From the NCBI GenBank assembly GCA_030447005.1, contig JAUJME010000089.1, positions 1-6,595 on the forward strand: 6,595 nt of DNA, read 5' to 3'. The notes beneath the pieces were generated by a model. It saw only the letters and a list, made by a program, of their open reading frames with translations. It searched no databases and was not told the DNA's origin. The position numbers and the translations under genes are program-made. This document shows, piece by piece, positions 1 to 6,577 of the stretch. Each line of letters starts with the position of its first letter. Within the stretch, counting starts at the first letter, position 1. This stretch comes from Solirubrobacteraceae bacterium. GTDB lineage: Bacteria > Actinomycetota > Thermoleophilia > Solirubrobacterales > Solirubrobacteraceae.

Positions 1-1438
1 CGACCTCGCCCGCCGCAAGCTGCTGCCGGCGCTCTACAACCTCGCCCACGAGGGGGCGCTGCCCGAGCGCTTCAACCTGGTCGGCGTCTCGCGCCGCGAC
101 CAGTCCGACGACGACTTCCGCGCCGCCGCCCGCGAGTCGATCGAGTCCTTCTCGCGCCGCCCGCCGGATCCGCAGGTCCTCGACGGCCTGCTCGGCCGGC
201 TCTCCTACATCGGCTTCGGCTTCGACGACCAGTCGGGTTACGAGCGGCTGGGGGAGCGGCTCACCGCGCTCGACTCCGAGCACGGTCTCCCGCTCAACCG
301 CGCCTACTACCTCTCCACCGCGCCGGAGTACTTCGCCGTCATCACTCGTGCGCTCAAGGGCGCCGGGCTCAACTTCTCCCGCGACGCCGACGTCCGCGTG
401 ATCATCGAGAAGCCGTTCGGCACCGACCTCGCCTCCGCGCAGGAGCTCCAGGAGGTGGTCTCGAGCGCCTTCCGCGAGCAGCAGGTCTTCCGCATCGACC
501 ACTACCTGGGCAAGGAGACCGTCCAGAACATGCTGGCGCTGCGGTTCTCGAACCTGATCTTCGAGCCCGTCTGGAACCGCTCCTACATCGACCACGTCCA
601 GATCACCGCGGCGGAGGACATCGGGATCGGCTCGCGCGCGGGCTACTACGACCAGTCGGGCGCGCTGCGCGACCTCGTCCAGAACCACATGATGCAGCTG
701 GTCGCGCTGCTGTGCATGGAGCCGCCGGCCTCCTTCGAGGCGGAGAAGATCCGCGACGAGAAGGTCAAGGTGCTCGAGGCGATCCGGCCGCCGACGCCCG
801 CGGACTGCCTCGAGAACACGGTCCGGGCGCAGTACTCCGGCGGGCTGGTCGCCGGCGAGGACGTGCCGGGCTACCTCGAGGAGGACGGCGTCCCGGAGGG
901 CTCGCGGACCGAGACCTACGCGGCGCTGCGCCTCGAGGTCTCCAACTGGCGCTGGGCCGGCGTGCCGATCGTCCTGCGCACCGGCAAGCGGCTGGCGCGC
1001 AAGGTCACCGAGATCTCGGTGATGCTCAAGCCCGTCCCGACGCTGGCGTTCGGCGGCAACGGGTCGGTGGGCGCGCAGCCCAACCAGATCGTGATGACGA
1101 TGCAGCCCAACGAGGGCGTCTCGATCTCGCTCGGGGCCAAGATCCCCGGCACGCGGATGCGGATCCGCCCGGTGAACATGGAGTTCAACTACGGGACGAC
1201 GTTCATGTCGCAGTCGCCCGAGGCCTACGAGCGGCTGATCATGGACGCCATGCGCGGCGACGCGACGCTCTTCACCCGCAACGACGAGGTCCTCGGCCAG
1301 TGGGCGATCATCGACCCGATCCTCGAGGCCTGGCACGACCGCGACGACCAGCCGCTGCCGACCTATCCCGCCGGCTCGGCCGGCCCGGAGGCGGCCGAGC
1401 GCCTGCTGGGCGACGCCCGGGGGTGGCGCGGGCTGTGA
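1..1438 (+). CDS. zwf: Glucose-6-phosphate 1-dehydrogenase, 5'-truncated by the window edge
   Basis: This enzyme oxidises glucose-6-phosphate to 6-phosphogluconolactone, the first step of the oxidative pentose phosphate pathway, in the cytoplasm. Base 1 is the last base of a codon; 478 residues follow from base 2 to a TGA at 1436-1438. The visible part opens in the N-terminal Rossmann motif (DLARRKLLPALYNL), so only about 20-35 residues are missing compared with the usual 500-515. An arginine after the second strand (VSRRD, base 92) suggests NADP+ preference. EKPFG lies at 407-421, the substrate-binding signature RIDHYLGKE at 491-517, and the catalytic histidine in QNHMMQ at 686-688. The C-terminal domain looks intact, with no frameshift. 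The stop overlaps the opcA start, so the two are probably translationally coupled. Family assignment is secure; cofactor preference is inferred. Confidence 0.97.
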   Translation, partial: DLARRKLLPALYNLAHEGALPERFNLVGVSRRDQSDDDFRAAARESIESFSRRPPDPQVLDGLLGRLSYIGFGFDDQSGYERLGERLTALDSEHGLPLNRAYYLSTAPEYFAVITRALKGAGLNFSRDADVRVIIEKPFGTDLASAQELQEVVSSAFREQQVFRIDHYLGKETVQNMLALRFSNLIFEPVWNRSYIDHVQITAAEDIGIGSRAGYYDQSGALRDLVQNHMMQLVALLCMEPPASFEAEKIRDEKVKVLEAIRPPTPADCLENTVRAQYSGGLVAGEDVPGYLEEDGVPEGSRTETYAALRLEVSNWRWAGVPIVLRTGKRLARKVTEISVMLKPVPTLAFGGNGSVGAQPNQIVMTMQPNEGVSISLGAKIPGTRMRIRPVNMEFNYGTTFMSQSPEAYERLIMDAMRGDATLFTRNDEVLGQWAIIDPILEAWHDRDDQPLPTYPAGSAGPEAAERLLGDARGWRGL

Positions 1439-2490
1439 CCGGCGCGGCGGTCGCCGACCTCTGGCGCGAGCGCGACACGACGCCCTCGAGGATCGAGGCC
1501 GCCCTGCGCGACCTGCTGACGGGCGCGGTCTCGGACTCCGAGGCGGTCGTCCCCGCGCGGGTGCTCAACCTCGTCGCCGTCGTCGACGCCGACTTCCGGG
1601 GGGAGATCGAGAACCGGCTCGAGCGCATCGGTCGCTACCACCCGTCGCGCCTGATCGTCTGCGCGGTGCGCCGCGGGCAGGCGACGCTCGACGCCCGGGC
1701 GAGCCTCGCAGCCGAGTGCTCGGGCGGCCTCTCCGTGGGGCGCGAGCACGTCGAGATCGACATCGGCCCGCAGCACCTGCGCTCGCTCGACACGATCGTC
1801 GACCCCCTCGTGGTCACTGACCTCGCGACCGTCGTGTGGGCGCCCCACGGCCATTCCGAGGGCGTCGACGCGCTGCGCCGCCTCGCCCAGGTCGTCCTGA
1901 TCGACTCCCACGACGAGCCCGAGATCGACGTCTCGCTCTGCCGCGCCGACGAGCTCGCGCAGGACCTCTACGTCGTCGACCTCGCCTGGCTGCGCTCGAC
2001 GCCTTGGCGCGAGCGCGTCGCCGCGGCGTTCGACCCGCCGGCCCTGCGGGCGCCGCTGCGCGAGATCACCGCCGTCACCGTCCGCCACCGCGAGGACTCG
2101 GGCGCCGCGGCGATGCTCTTCCTCGGCTGGCTGGTCTCCCGGCTCGGCTGGCGCCCTGAACGGCTGACCTACAGCCGCGGCGAGTGGCGCGGCCGCGTGC
2201 GCGCCCGCCGCGGCGAGGTGGCGCTCCGCCTCGAGCCCTCCGGGCAGTCCGCCCCCGGCCTCAGCGGCGTGACCGTCGAGATGGCGTCGGGCGCGGCGGT
2301 CTCGCTCGACCGCGGGCCGGGCGGCCTGCGCGCCGCGCGGCGCGCGCGCGACGGCTCCGAGCAGGCGTGGACCGTGCTGGGCGCTTCGCGCGGCGAGTCG
2401 GGCATCCTCGGGGAGGGGGTGCGCCAGGCGCTGCTGCGCGACCCGACCTACCGCCCCGCCCTCTCGGCGGCCCGCGCGATGGTGCGCTAG
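1435..2490 (+). CDS. opcA: Glucose-6-phosphate dehydrogenase assembly protein OpcA
   Basis: OpcA binds G6PDH and promotes its assembly or activity in cyanobacteria and actinobacteria; it has no known catalytic activity. The 351-residue product shows the family features: an N-terminal helical part, RVLNLVAVVD near residues 40-50, a conserved segment ending in RYHPSRLIV, and DLAWLRSTPWR at residues 182-192, matching the usual D-L-x-W-x-R-x-T-P-W-R. No signal peptide or membrane segment is seen. The chosen start is GTG 1435, which overlaps the zwf stop as GTGA; an in-frame GTG at 1423 would add four residues and cannot be excluded. There are only three cysteines (residues 76, 95, 169). Whether they correspond to the thioredoxin-regulated pair of cyanobacterial OpcA cannot be judged without alignment. 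Position directly after zwf is the classical actinobacterial arrangement and strongly supports the call. Confidence 0.93.
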   Translation: MTGAAVADLWRERDTTPSRIEAALRDLLTGAVSDSEAVVPARVLNLVAVVDADFRGEIENRLERIGRYHPSRLIVCAVRRGQATLDARASLAAECSGGLSVGREHVEIDIGPQHLRSLDTIVDPLVVTDLATVVWAPHGHSEGVDALRRLAQVVLIDSHDEPEIDVSLCRADELAQDLYVVDLAWLRSTPWRERVAAAFDPPALRAPLREITAVTVRHREDSGAAAMLFLGWLVSRLGWRPERLTYSRGEWRGRVRARRGEVALRLEPSGQSAPGLSGVTVEMASGAAVSLDRGPGGLRAARRARDGSEQAWTVLGASRGESGILGEGVRQALLRDPTYRPALSAARAMVR

Positions 2491-2492
2491 GA
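2489..2492 (+). promoter_or_regulatory. Shine-Dalgarno for pgl, overlapping the opcA stop
   Basis: AGGA begins inside the TAG stop of opcA and sits 8 bases before GTG 2501. It supports that GTG as the pgl start and suggests ribosomes ending opcA can reinitiate on pgl. The match is short, so it is only modest evidence. Confidence 0.55.
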
Positions 2493-2500
2493 ATCCGCGG

Positions 2501-3196
2501 GTGCGCCCCGAGCTCAGAGTGCTGCCCGACGCCGCGGCGGTCGCCGACGCGGCGGCGGAGCGCGTCGCCGCGGTCGCCGCCGCCGGCGGCGCCCACATCG
2601 CGCTGGCCGGCGGCTCGACGCCGAAGCGCGCCTACGGCCTGCTGGCGGAGCGGGGCGCCGACCTCAGCGCCGCCACGCTGTGGTTCTCCGACGACCGCGC
2701 GGTCGGCCCCGAGGACCCGGACTCCAACTACCGGATGGCGGCCGAGGCCCTGCTCGACCACCTGCCCGAGCCGCGGCGCCCGCGGGTGCACCGGATCGAG
2801 GGGGAGCTCGGCGCCGAGGCGGCCGCCGAGCGCTACGAGGCGCTCGTCCGCGCGGAGCTCGGCGACGCCCCGGCCTTCGACCTGATCCTGCTGGGCCTCG
2901 GCCCCGACGCCCACACCGCCTCGCTGTTCCCCGGCAAGCCGGCCGTGGAGGAGCGCGACGCGCTGATCGCCGCGGTGCCCGAGGCCGGGATGGAGCCCTA
3001 CGTGCCGCGCGTCACCTTCACCCTGCCGGTGCTCACCGCCGCGCGGGAGGTCGTCTTCCTGGTCGCCGGGGAGGACAAGGCCGCCGCCGTGGCGCGCGCG
3101 TTCGGCGAGCCGCCGGACCCCGCGGCGCCGGCCGGCCGGGTGCGGCCGGCCACCGTCCTGCTCGACGAGGCGGCCGCCGCGGAGCTGCGCCCGTGA
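2501..3196 (+). CDS. pgl: 6-phosphogluconolactonase (SOL/DevB type)
   Basis: The enzyme hydrolyses 6-phosphogluconolactone to 6-phosphogluconate, the second step of the oxidative pentose phosphate pathway, in the cytoplasm. The 231-residue length fits the DevB/SOL type (about 230-260). Motifs in order are LAGGSTPK (residues 35-42, phosphosugar binding), LWFSDDR followed by DPDSNYRM, GLGPDAHTAS (132-141) with the presumed catalytic histidine 138, and RVTFTLPVL with VVFLVAGEDKA near the C-terminus. Two positions depart from the usual consensus: DDR replaces DER, and GPDAHTAS replaces GPDGHTAS. The first half is alanine-rich, as expected at this G+C content. GTG 2501 is the first start in the frame and has AGGA upstream. 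The stop overlaps the ROK gene start. The nagB/glucosamine-6-P isomerase superfamily is the only realistic alternative; the motifs and neighbours favour lactonase. Confidence 0.95.
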   Translation: MRPELRVLPDAAAVADAAAERVAAVAAAGGAHIALAGGSTPKRAYGLLAERGADLSAATLWFSDDRAVGPEDPDSNYRMAAEALLDHLPEPRRPRVHRIEGELGAEAAAERYEALVRAELGDAPAFDLILLGLGPDAHTASLFPGKPAVEERDALIAAVPEAGMEPYVPRVTFTLPVLTAAREVVFLVAGEDKAAAVARAFGEPPDPAAPAGRVRPATVLLDEAAAAELRP

Positions 3197-4176
3197 GCAA
3201 CCCGGTTGGCGCGGCCGAGTTCGTCGGCATCGACGTCGGGGGGACGAAGGTGGCGGCCGCGGCCCTGGTGGACGGGCGGCTTCTCGAGCCGCGGATCGAG
3301 CCCACCGACACCGCCCACGCGCACGCCCTGATCGAGCAGATCGTCGAGTCGATCGAGGCGGTGCGGACGCCGGGCTGCGCCGCGGTGGGGATCGGCGTGC
3401 CCTCCGTCGTCGAGTTCGCCACGGGCCGGGTCCGCGCGAGCGTCAACATCCCGCTCGCAGACCTCCCGCTGCGCGCGCTGCTCTCCGACCGCATCGGCCT
3501 GCCGGTCTACGTCGACAACGACGCGAGCTGCGCGGCGCTCGCCGAGGCCTACTCCGAGGGCAGGCTGACCTGCCCCGACCTCGTCCTGCTCACCGTCGGG
3601 ACGGGCGTCGGGGGCGGGCTGGTGCTCAACGGGCGCCTCTACCGCGGCGCCACCGGCGCCGCGGCGGAGATCGGCCACACCCTCGTCGGCCTCGACCTCG
3701 AGGCCGGAGCGTCGCCGCCCGACGGCAAGCCGCCGTGGGAGGGCTCGCTCGAGCGCCTGGCGGCGGGCACCGCGCTCGACCGCCTCGCCCGCGCCGCCGG
3801 CGAGGCGGAGCCGGACTCCGAGCTCGGCCGGCGCCTCGCGCGCGACGGCGAGGTCGAGGGGCGCGACGTCGTCGAGCTCGCCCAGGGCGGCGATGCGCTC
3901 GCCTGCCGGCTGATCACGGTCCTCGGCGAGCGGCTGGGGGTCGGCATCGCCAACGCGATCAACACCTTCGACCCGCGCGAGGTGGTCATCGGCGGCGGCG
4001 TGTCGGCGGCCGGCGACCTGCTGCTCGAGCCGGCCGAGCGCGTCGCGCGCGCCTACACCCTGCCGGGGGTCGGCACGGAGACCCTGATCCGGATCGCCCG
4101 CCTCGGGCCGGAGGCGGGGCTGCTCGGGGCGGCGCTGATCGCCGCCCAGGAACACGCCATGGAGGGAGCGTCATGA
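3193..4176 (+). CDS. ROK-family sugar kinase, probable glucokinase, without the cysteine zinc motif
   Basis: This is an ATP-dependent sugar kinase of the ROK family, probably phosphorylating glucose to glucose-6-phosphate. The 327-residue protein has the N-terminal phosphate-binding motif FVGIDVGGTK (residues 10-19), VDNDA with presumed catalytic Asp110, GTGVGGG (136-142), EIGH (159-162) and a C-terminal VVIGGGVSAAG nucleotide-site motif. No DNA-binding domain precedes the kinase fold, so it is an enzyme rather than a NagC/XylR-type repressor. The usual CxCGxxGCxE zinc-binding segment is absent: after His162 the chain reads ASPPDGKPPWEGSLERLAAG, which has no cysteine but keeps the Glu (187) before the LAAGTA helix. 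The start is GTG 3193, overlapping the pgl stop (GTGA), with GGAG at 3181-3184. Glucose as substrate is inferred from its neighbours; mannose, fructose or N-acetyl sugars remain possible, so no symbol is given. Confidence 0.88.
   Translation: MSNPVGAAEFVGIDVGGTKVAAAALVDGRLLEPRIEPTDTAHAHALIEQIVESIEAVRTPGCAAVGIGVPSVVEFATGRVRASVNIPLADLPLRALLSDRIGLPVYVDNDASCAALAEAYSEGRLTCPDLVLLTVGTGVGGGLVLNGRLYRGATGAAAEIGHTLVGLDLEAGASPPDGKPPWEGSLERLAAGTALDRLARAAGEAEPDSELGRRLARDGEVEGRDVVELAQGGDALACRLITVLGERLGVGIANAINTFDPREVVIGGGVSAAGDLLLEPAERVARAYTLPGVGTETLIRIARLGPEAGLLGAALIAAQEHAMEGAS
4161..4165 (+). promoter_or_regulatory. Shine-Dalgarno for rpiB inside the ROK gene
   Basis: GGAGG lies in the last codons of the ROK gene, 7 bases before ATG 4173. 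It is the strongest ribosome-binding site in the window and fixes the rpiB start despite the 4-base overlap with the upstream stop. Confidence 0.8.
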
Positions 4177-4631
4177 GAGTCGCCTGCGCGTTCGACCACG
4201 CGGGGTACCCGTTCCGGGGGATCGTCCTCGACCTGGTGGCCGGCGAGGGCCACGAGGTCATCGACCTCGGCACGGACACGCCGGACCCCGTCGACTACCC
4301 CGACACCGCGCTCGACGTCGCGCGCGCCCTGCGCGACGGGCGCGCCGAGCGCGGGCTGCTCGTCTGCGGCTCGGGCGCCGGCGTGGCGATCGCCGCCTGC
4401 AAGGTGCCGGGGATCCGCGCCGCGTGCGCCCACGACACCTACACCGCCCACCAGGCGGTCGAGCACGACGACGTCAACGTCCTGTGCCTCGGCGCGCGCG
4501 TGGTGGGGCCGTCGTACGCCGAGGAGATCATCCGCGCCTTCCTGAAGGCCGAGTTCTCCGGCGAGGATCGCCACGTCCGCCGGCTGTCGAAGATCCTCGC
4601 CATCGAGCAGGAGTTCACCGCCGAGCCCTAG
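4173..4631 (+). CDS. rpiB: Ribose-5-phosphate isomerase B (RpiB/LacA/LacB family)
   Basis: The enzyme interconverts ribulose-5-phosphate and ribose-5-phosphate in the non-oxidative part of the pentose phosphate pathway. The 152-residue length is normal for RpiB. Visible motifs are FDHAG near residue 7 (phosphate/sugar binding), DYPD, LLVCGSGAG with presumed catalytic Cys65, KVPGIRAACAHDTY, EHDDVNVLCLGAR with His98 in the ring-opening position, and a C-terminal RHVRRLSKI. The cysteine resembles the E. coli type; the Mycobacterium tuberculosis enzyme uses a glutamate instead and lacks this Cys. Residue 76 is Cys where many relatives have Asn (AANKVPG becomes AACKVPG). ATG 4173 overlaps the ROK gene stop (ATGA) and has a strong GGAGG site. 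A galactose-6-phosphate isomerase (LacA/LacB) role is unlikely because no partner subunit or lac gene is adjacent. Confidence 0.94.
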   Translation: MRVACAFDHAGYPFRGIVLDLVAGEGHEVIDLGTDTPDPVDYPDTALDVARALRDGRAERGLLVCGSGAGVAIAACKVPGIRAACAHDTYTAHQAVEHDDVNVLCLGARVVGPSYAEEIIRAFLKAEFSGEDRHVRRLSKILAIEQEFTAEP

Positions 4632-4636
4632 AAAGG
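4632..4636 (+). promoter_or_regulatory. Probable ribosome-binding site for the GH15 gene
   Basis: AAAGG immediately follows the rpiB stop and lies 9 bases before GTG 4646. It is a weak but well-placed match and is part of the reason for choosing that start. The 14-base gap leaves no room for a full promoter or a hairpin terminator. Confidence 0.5.
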
Positions 4637-4645
4637 CTCCGAGAC

Positions 4646-6577
4646 GTGCCGCCCTCCGAGGTCCCGCACTCGCACCGCAGCCCCTTCCCGCCGATCGCGT
4701 CCTACGGGTTCCTGTCGGATTGCGAGACCACAGCGCTGGTGGCGCCGAGCGGCCAGGTCGAGTGGCTCTGCCTGCCGCGGATGGACTCCCCGAGCGTCTT
4801 CGGCGCCATCCTCGACCGCGACGCCGGGACGTTCCGCATCGGCCCCGAGGGCGTCTCGGTCCCCGCCGACCGTCGCTACCTGCCGGGCACGCTCGTGCTG
4901 GAGACGAGCTGGGACGCCCCGGGCGGCTGGATCGTCGTGCGCGACGTCCTGCTGATGGGCCCGTGGCACCACGAGAGAGACCGCTCCAACACCCACCGCC
5001 GCGCGCCGACCGACTACGACGCCGAGCACGTCCTCCTGCGGACCGTCCGCTGCGTGCAGGGGGAGGTTCAGGTCTCCCTCGATTGCGACCCGGCCTTCGA
5101 CTACGGCCGGGTGCGGGGGAAGTGGGCCTACGCGGGGGACGACTACCACGAGGTGGTCTGCCGCCCCGACGGCGCCGAGGTCGGCCTCACGCTGCTCTCG
5201 GACCTCAACCTCGGCATCGAGGGCTCGCACGTGACGGCGCGCCACCTGATGAAGCAGGGGGAGCAGGTCTACTGCGCGCTGGCCTGGAGCGAGCACCCCG
5301 GCCCGCGGACGCTCGAGGAGGCGCAGGACCGGCTCGTGTGGACCGCCCACCACTGGCAGCACTGGCTCGACCGCGGCGAGTTCCCCGACCACCCGTGGCG
5401 CTACTACCTGCAGCGCAGCGCGCTCACCCTCAAGGGGCTCTCCTACGCGCCGACGGGCGCGCTGGTGGCGGCGGCGACGACCTCGCTGCCCGAGACGCCG
5501 GGCGGCGAGCGCAACTGGGACTACCGCTACATGTGGTTCCGCGACTCCACCTTCATGCTCTGGAGCCTCTACACGCTCGGCTTCGACTGGGAGGCCAACG
5601 ACTTCTTCGCCTTCCTCGCCGACGTCGCGGAGGACCCGAACGGCCGGCTGCAGATCATGTACGGCATCGACGGGCGCGCGGCGCTGCCCGAGGAGATCCT
5701 CCCGCACCTCGCGGGCTACGAGAACGCCCGCCCCGTGCGGATCGGCAACGGCGCCTTCGCCCAGAACCAGCACGACGTCTGGGGGGCGATCCTCGACTCC
5801 TTCTGGCTGCACACGAAGTCGCGCGACCACCTGCCCGAGCGGATCTGGCCCATCCTCAAGCGGCAGGTCGCGGCGGCGCTCGAGTGCTGGCGCGAGCCCG
5901 ACCACGGGATCTGGGAGGTCCGCGGCGACCCGAAGCACTTCACCTCCTCGAAGCTGATGTGCTGGGTGGCGGTCGACCGCGGGGCCCGGCTGGCGGAGCT
6001 GCGCGAGGAGGCCGAGCTCGCCCGCCGGTGGGGCGACGCCGCCGACGAGATCCAGGCCGACATCCTCGACAACGCGCTCGACGAGCGGGGCGTCTTCTGC
6101 CAGCACTACGGCACCGACGCGCTCGATGCCTCCGTCCTGCTGATGCCGCTCGTCCGCTTCCTGCCGCCCGACGACCCGCGCCTGCGCGACACCGTGATGG
6201 CGATCGCCAACGAGCTCACCGACGACGGCCTCGTGCTCCGCTACCGCGTCGAGGAGACCGACGACGGCCTCAGCGGCGAGGAGGGGACCTTCGCGATCTG
6301 CTCGTTCTGGCTCGTCTCGGCGCTCGCGGAGATCGGGGAGCACAACCTCGCGCGCGAGCTGTGCGAGCGGCTGCTGGGCTTCGCGAGCCCGCTCGGGCTC
6401 TACGCGGAGGAGATCGACCCGCGCACGGGCCGCCACCTCGGCAACTTCCCGCAGGCCTTCACCCACCTCGCGCTCGTCAACGCGGTCATGCACGTCATCC
6501 GCGCCGACGAGGACCTCGAGCACGACGCGTTCTCGTTCACGCGCGAGCGCGAGCGGCTGCGCAACGCGCGGGGCTGA
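4646..6577 (+). CDS. Cytoplasmic GH15 glycoside hydrolase, trehalase or glucoamylase-like
   Basis: This is a family 15 glycoside hydrolase of 643 residues, an inverting enzyme that releases glucose from alpha-linked glucosides. An N-terminal beta-rich domain opens with PPIASYGFLSDCETTALV and VEWLCLPRMDSPSVFG. The (alpha/alpha)6 catalytic domain contains GGERNWDYRYMWFRDS (NWDYRY begins at residue 290), GIWEVR with Glu424 as likely general acid, GEEGTF (545-549), and LYAEEIDP with Glu588 the likely base by analogy with the PEQ motif of glucoamylases. As remembered, the sequence resembles the mycobacterial trehalase group (Rv2402/MSMEG_4535) most closely, so trehalose is the favoured substrate; maltodextrin or isomaltose cannot be excluded. 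There is no signal peptide, so it acts on an intracellular sugar. GTG 4646 follows AAAGG; the next in-frame GTG near 4739 would remove conserved sequence. It is probably the last gene of the operon within view. Confidence 0.9.
   Translation: MPPSEVPHSHRSPFPPIASYGFLSDCETTALVAPSGQVEWLCLPRMDSPSVFGAILDRDAGTFRIGPEGVSVPADRRYLPGTLVLETSWDAPGGWIVVRDVLLMGPWHHERDRSNTHRRAPTDYDAEHVLLRTVRCVQGEVQVSLDCDPAFDYGRVRGKWAYAGDDYHEVVCRPDGAEVGLTLLSDLNLGIEGSHVTARHLMKQGEQVYCALAWSEHPGPRTLEEAQDRLVWTAHHWQHWLDRGEFPDHPWRYYLQRSALTLKGLSYAPTGALVAAATTSLPETPGGERNWDYRYMWFRDSTFMLWSLYTLGFDWEANDFFAFLADVAEDPNGRLQIMYGIDGRAALPEEILPHLAGYENARPVRIGNGAFAQNQHDVWGAILDSFWLHTKSRDHLPERIWPILKRQVAAALECWREPDHGIWEVRGDPKHFTSSKLMCWVAVDRGARLAELREEAELARRWGDAADEIQADILDNALDERGVFCQHYGTDALDASVLLMPLVRFLPPDDPRLRDTVMAIANELTDDGLVLRYRVEETDDGLSGEEGTFAICSFWLVSALAEIGEHNLARELCERLLGFASPLGLYAEEIDPRTGRHLGNFPQAFTHLALVNAVMHVIRADEDLEHDAFSFTRERERLRNARG

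Noticed and set aside
712..1434. Upstream extension of the opcA reading frame through zwf
   Set aside because: The frame is open only because of high G+C; its translation there is Arg/Gly/Asp/Ala-rich, and OpcA similarity begins after GTG 1435.
1423..1434. Alternative opcA start at GTG 1423
   Set aside because: It is possible, but GTG 1435 gives the 4-base overlap seen at other junctions here, and four extra residues would not change the annotation.
1363..2598. A 411-codon open frame on the - strand opposite opcA
   Set aside because: Translation is Ala/Arg/Gly-rich with no motif, and it overlaps zwf, opcA and pgl; it is a composition shadow.
2680..3192. Upstream extension of the ROK reading frame through pgl, as a possible fusion protein
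   Set aside because: The extension is a frame-shifted reading of pgl without domain features; the ROK phosphate motif starts about ten residues after GTG 3193, the normal distance.
2998..4155. A 385-codon open frame on the - strand opposite the ROK gene
   Set aside because: It lies opposite a well-supported kinase and encodes no recognisable fold or motif.
4628..6523. A 631-codon open frame on the - strand opposite the GH15 gene
   Set aside because: It lies antisense to a gene with clear family motifs, its translation is low-complexity (Arg/Val/Glu/Ala-rich) without a recognisable domain, and long antisense frames are expected when G or C fills third codon positions.
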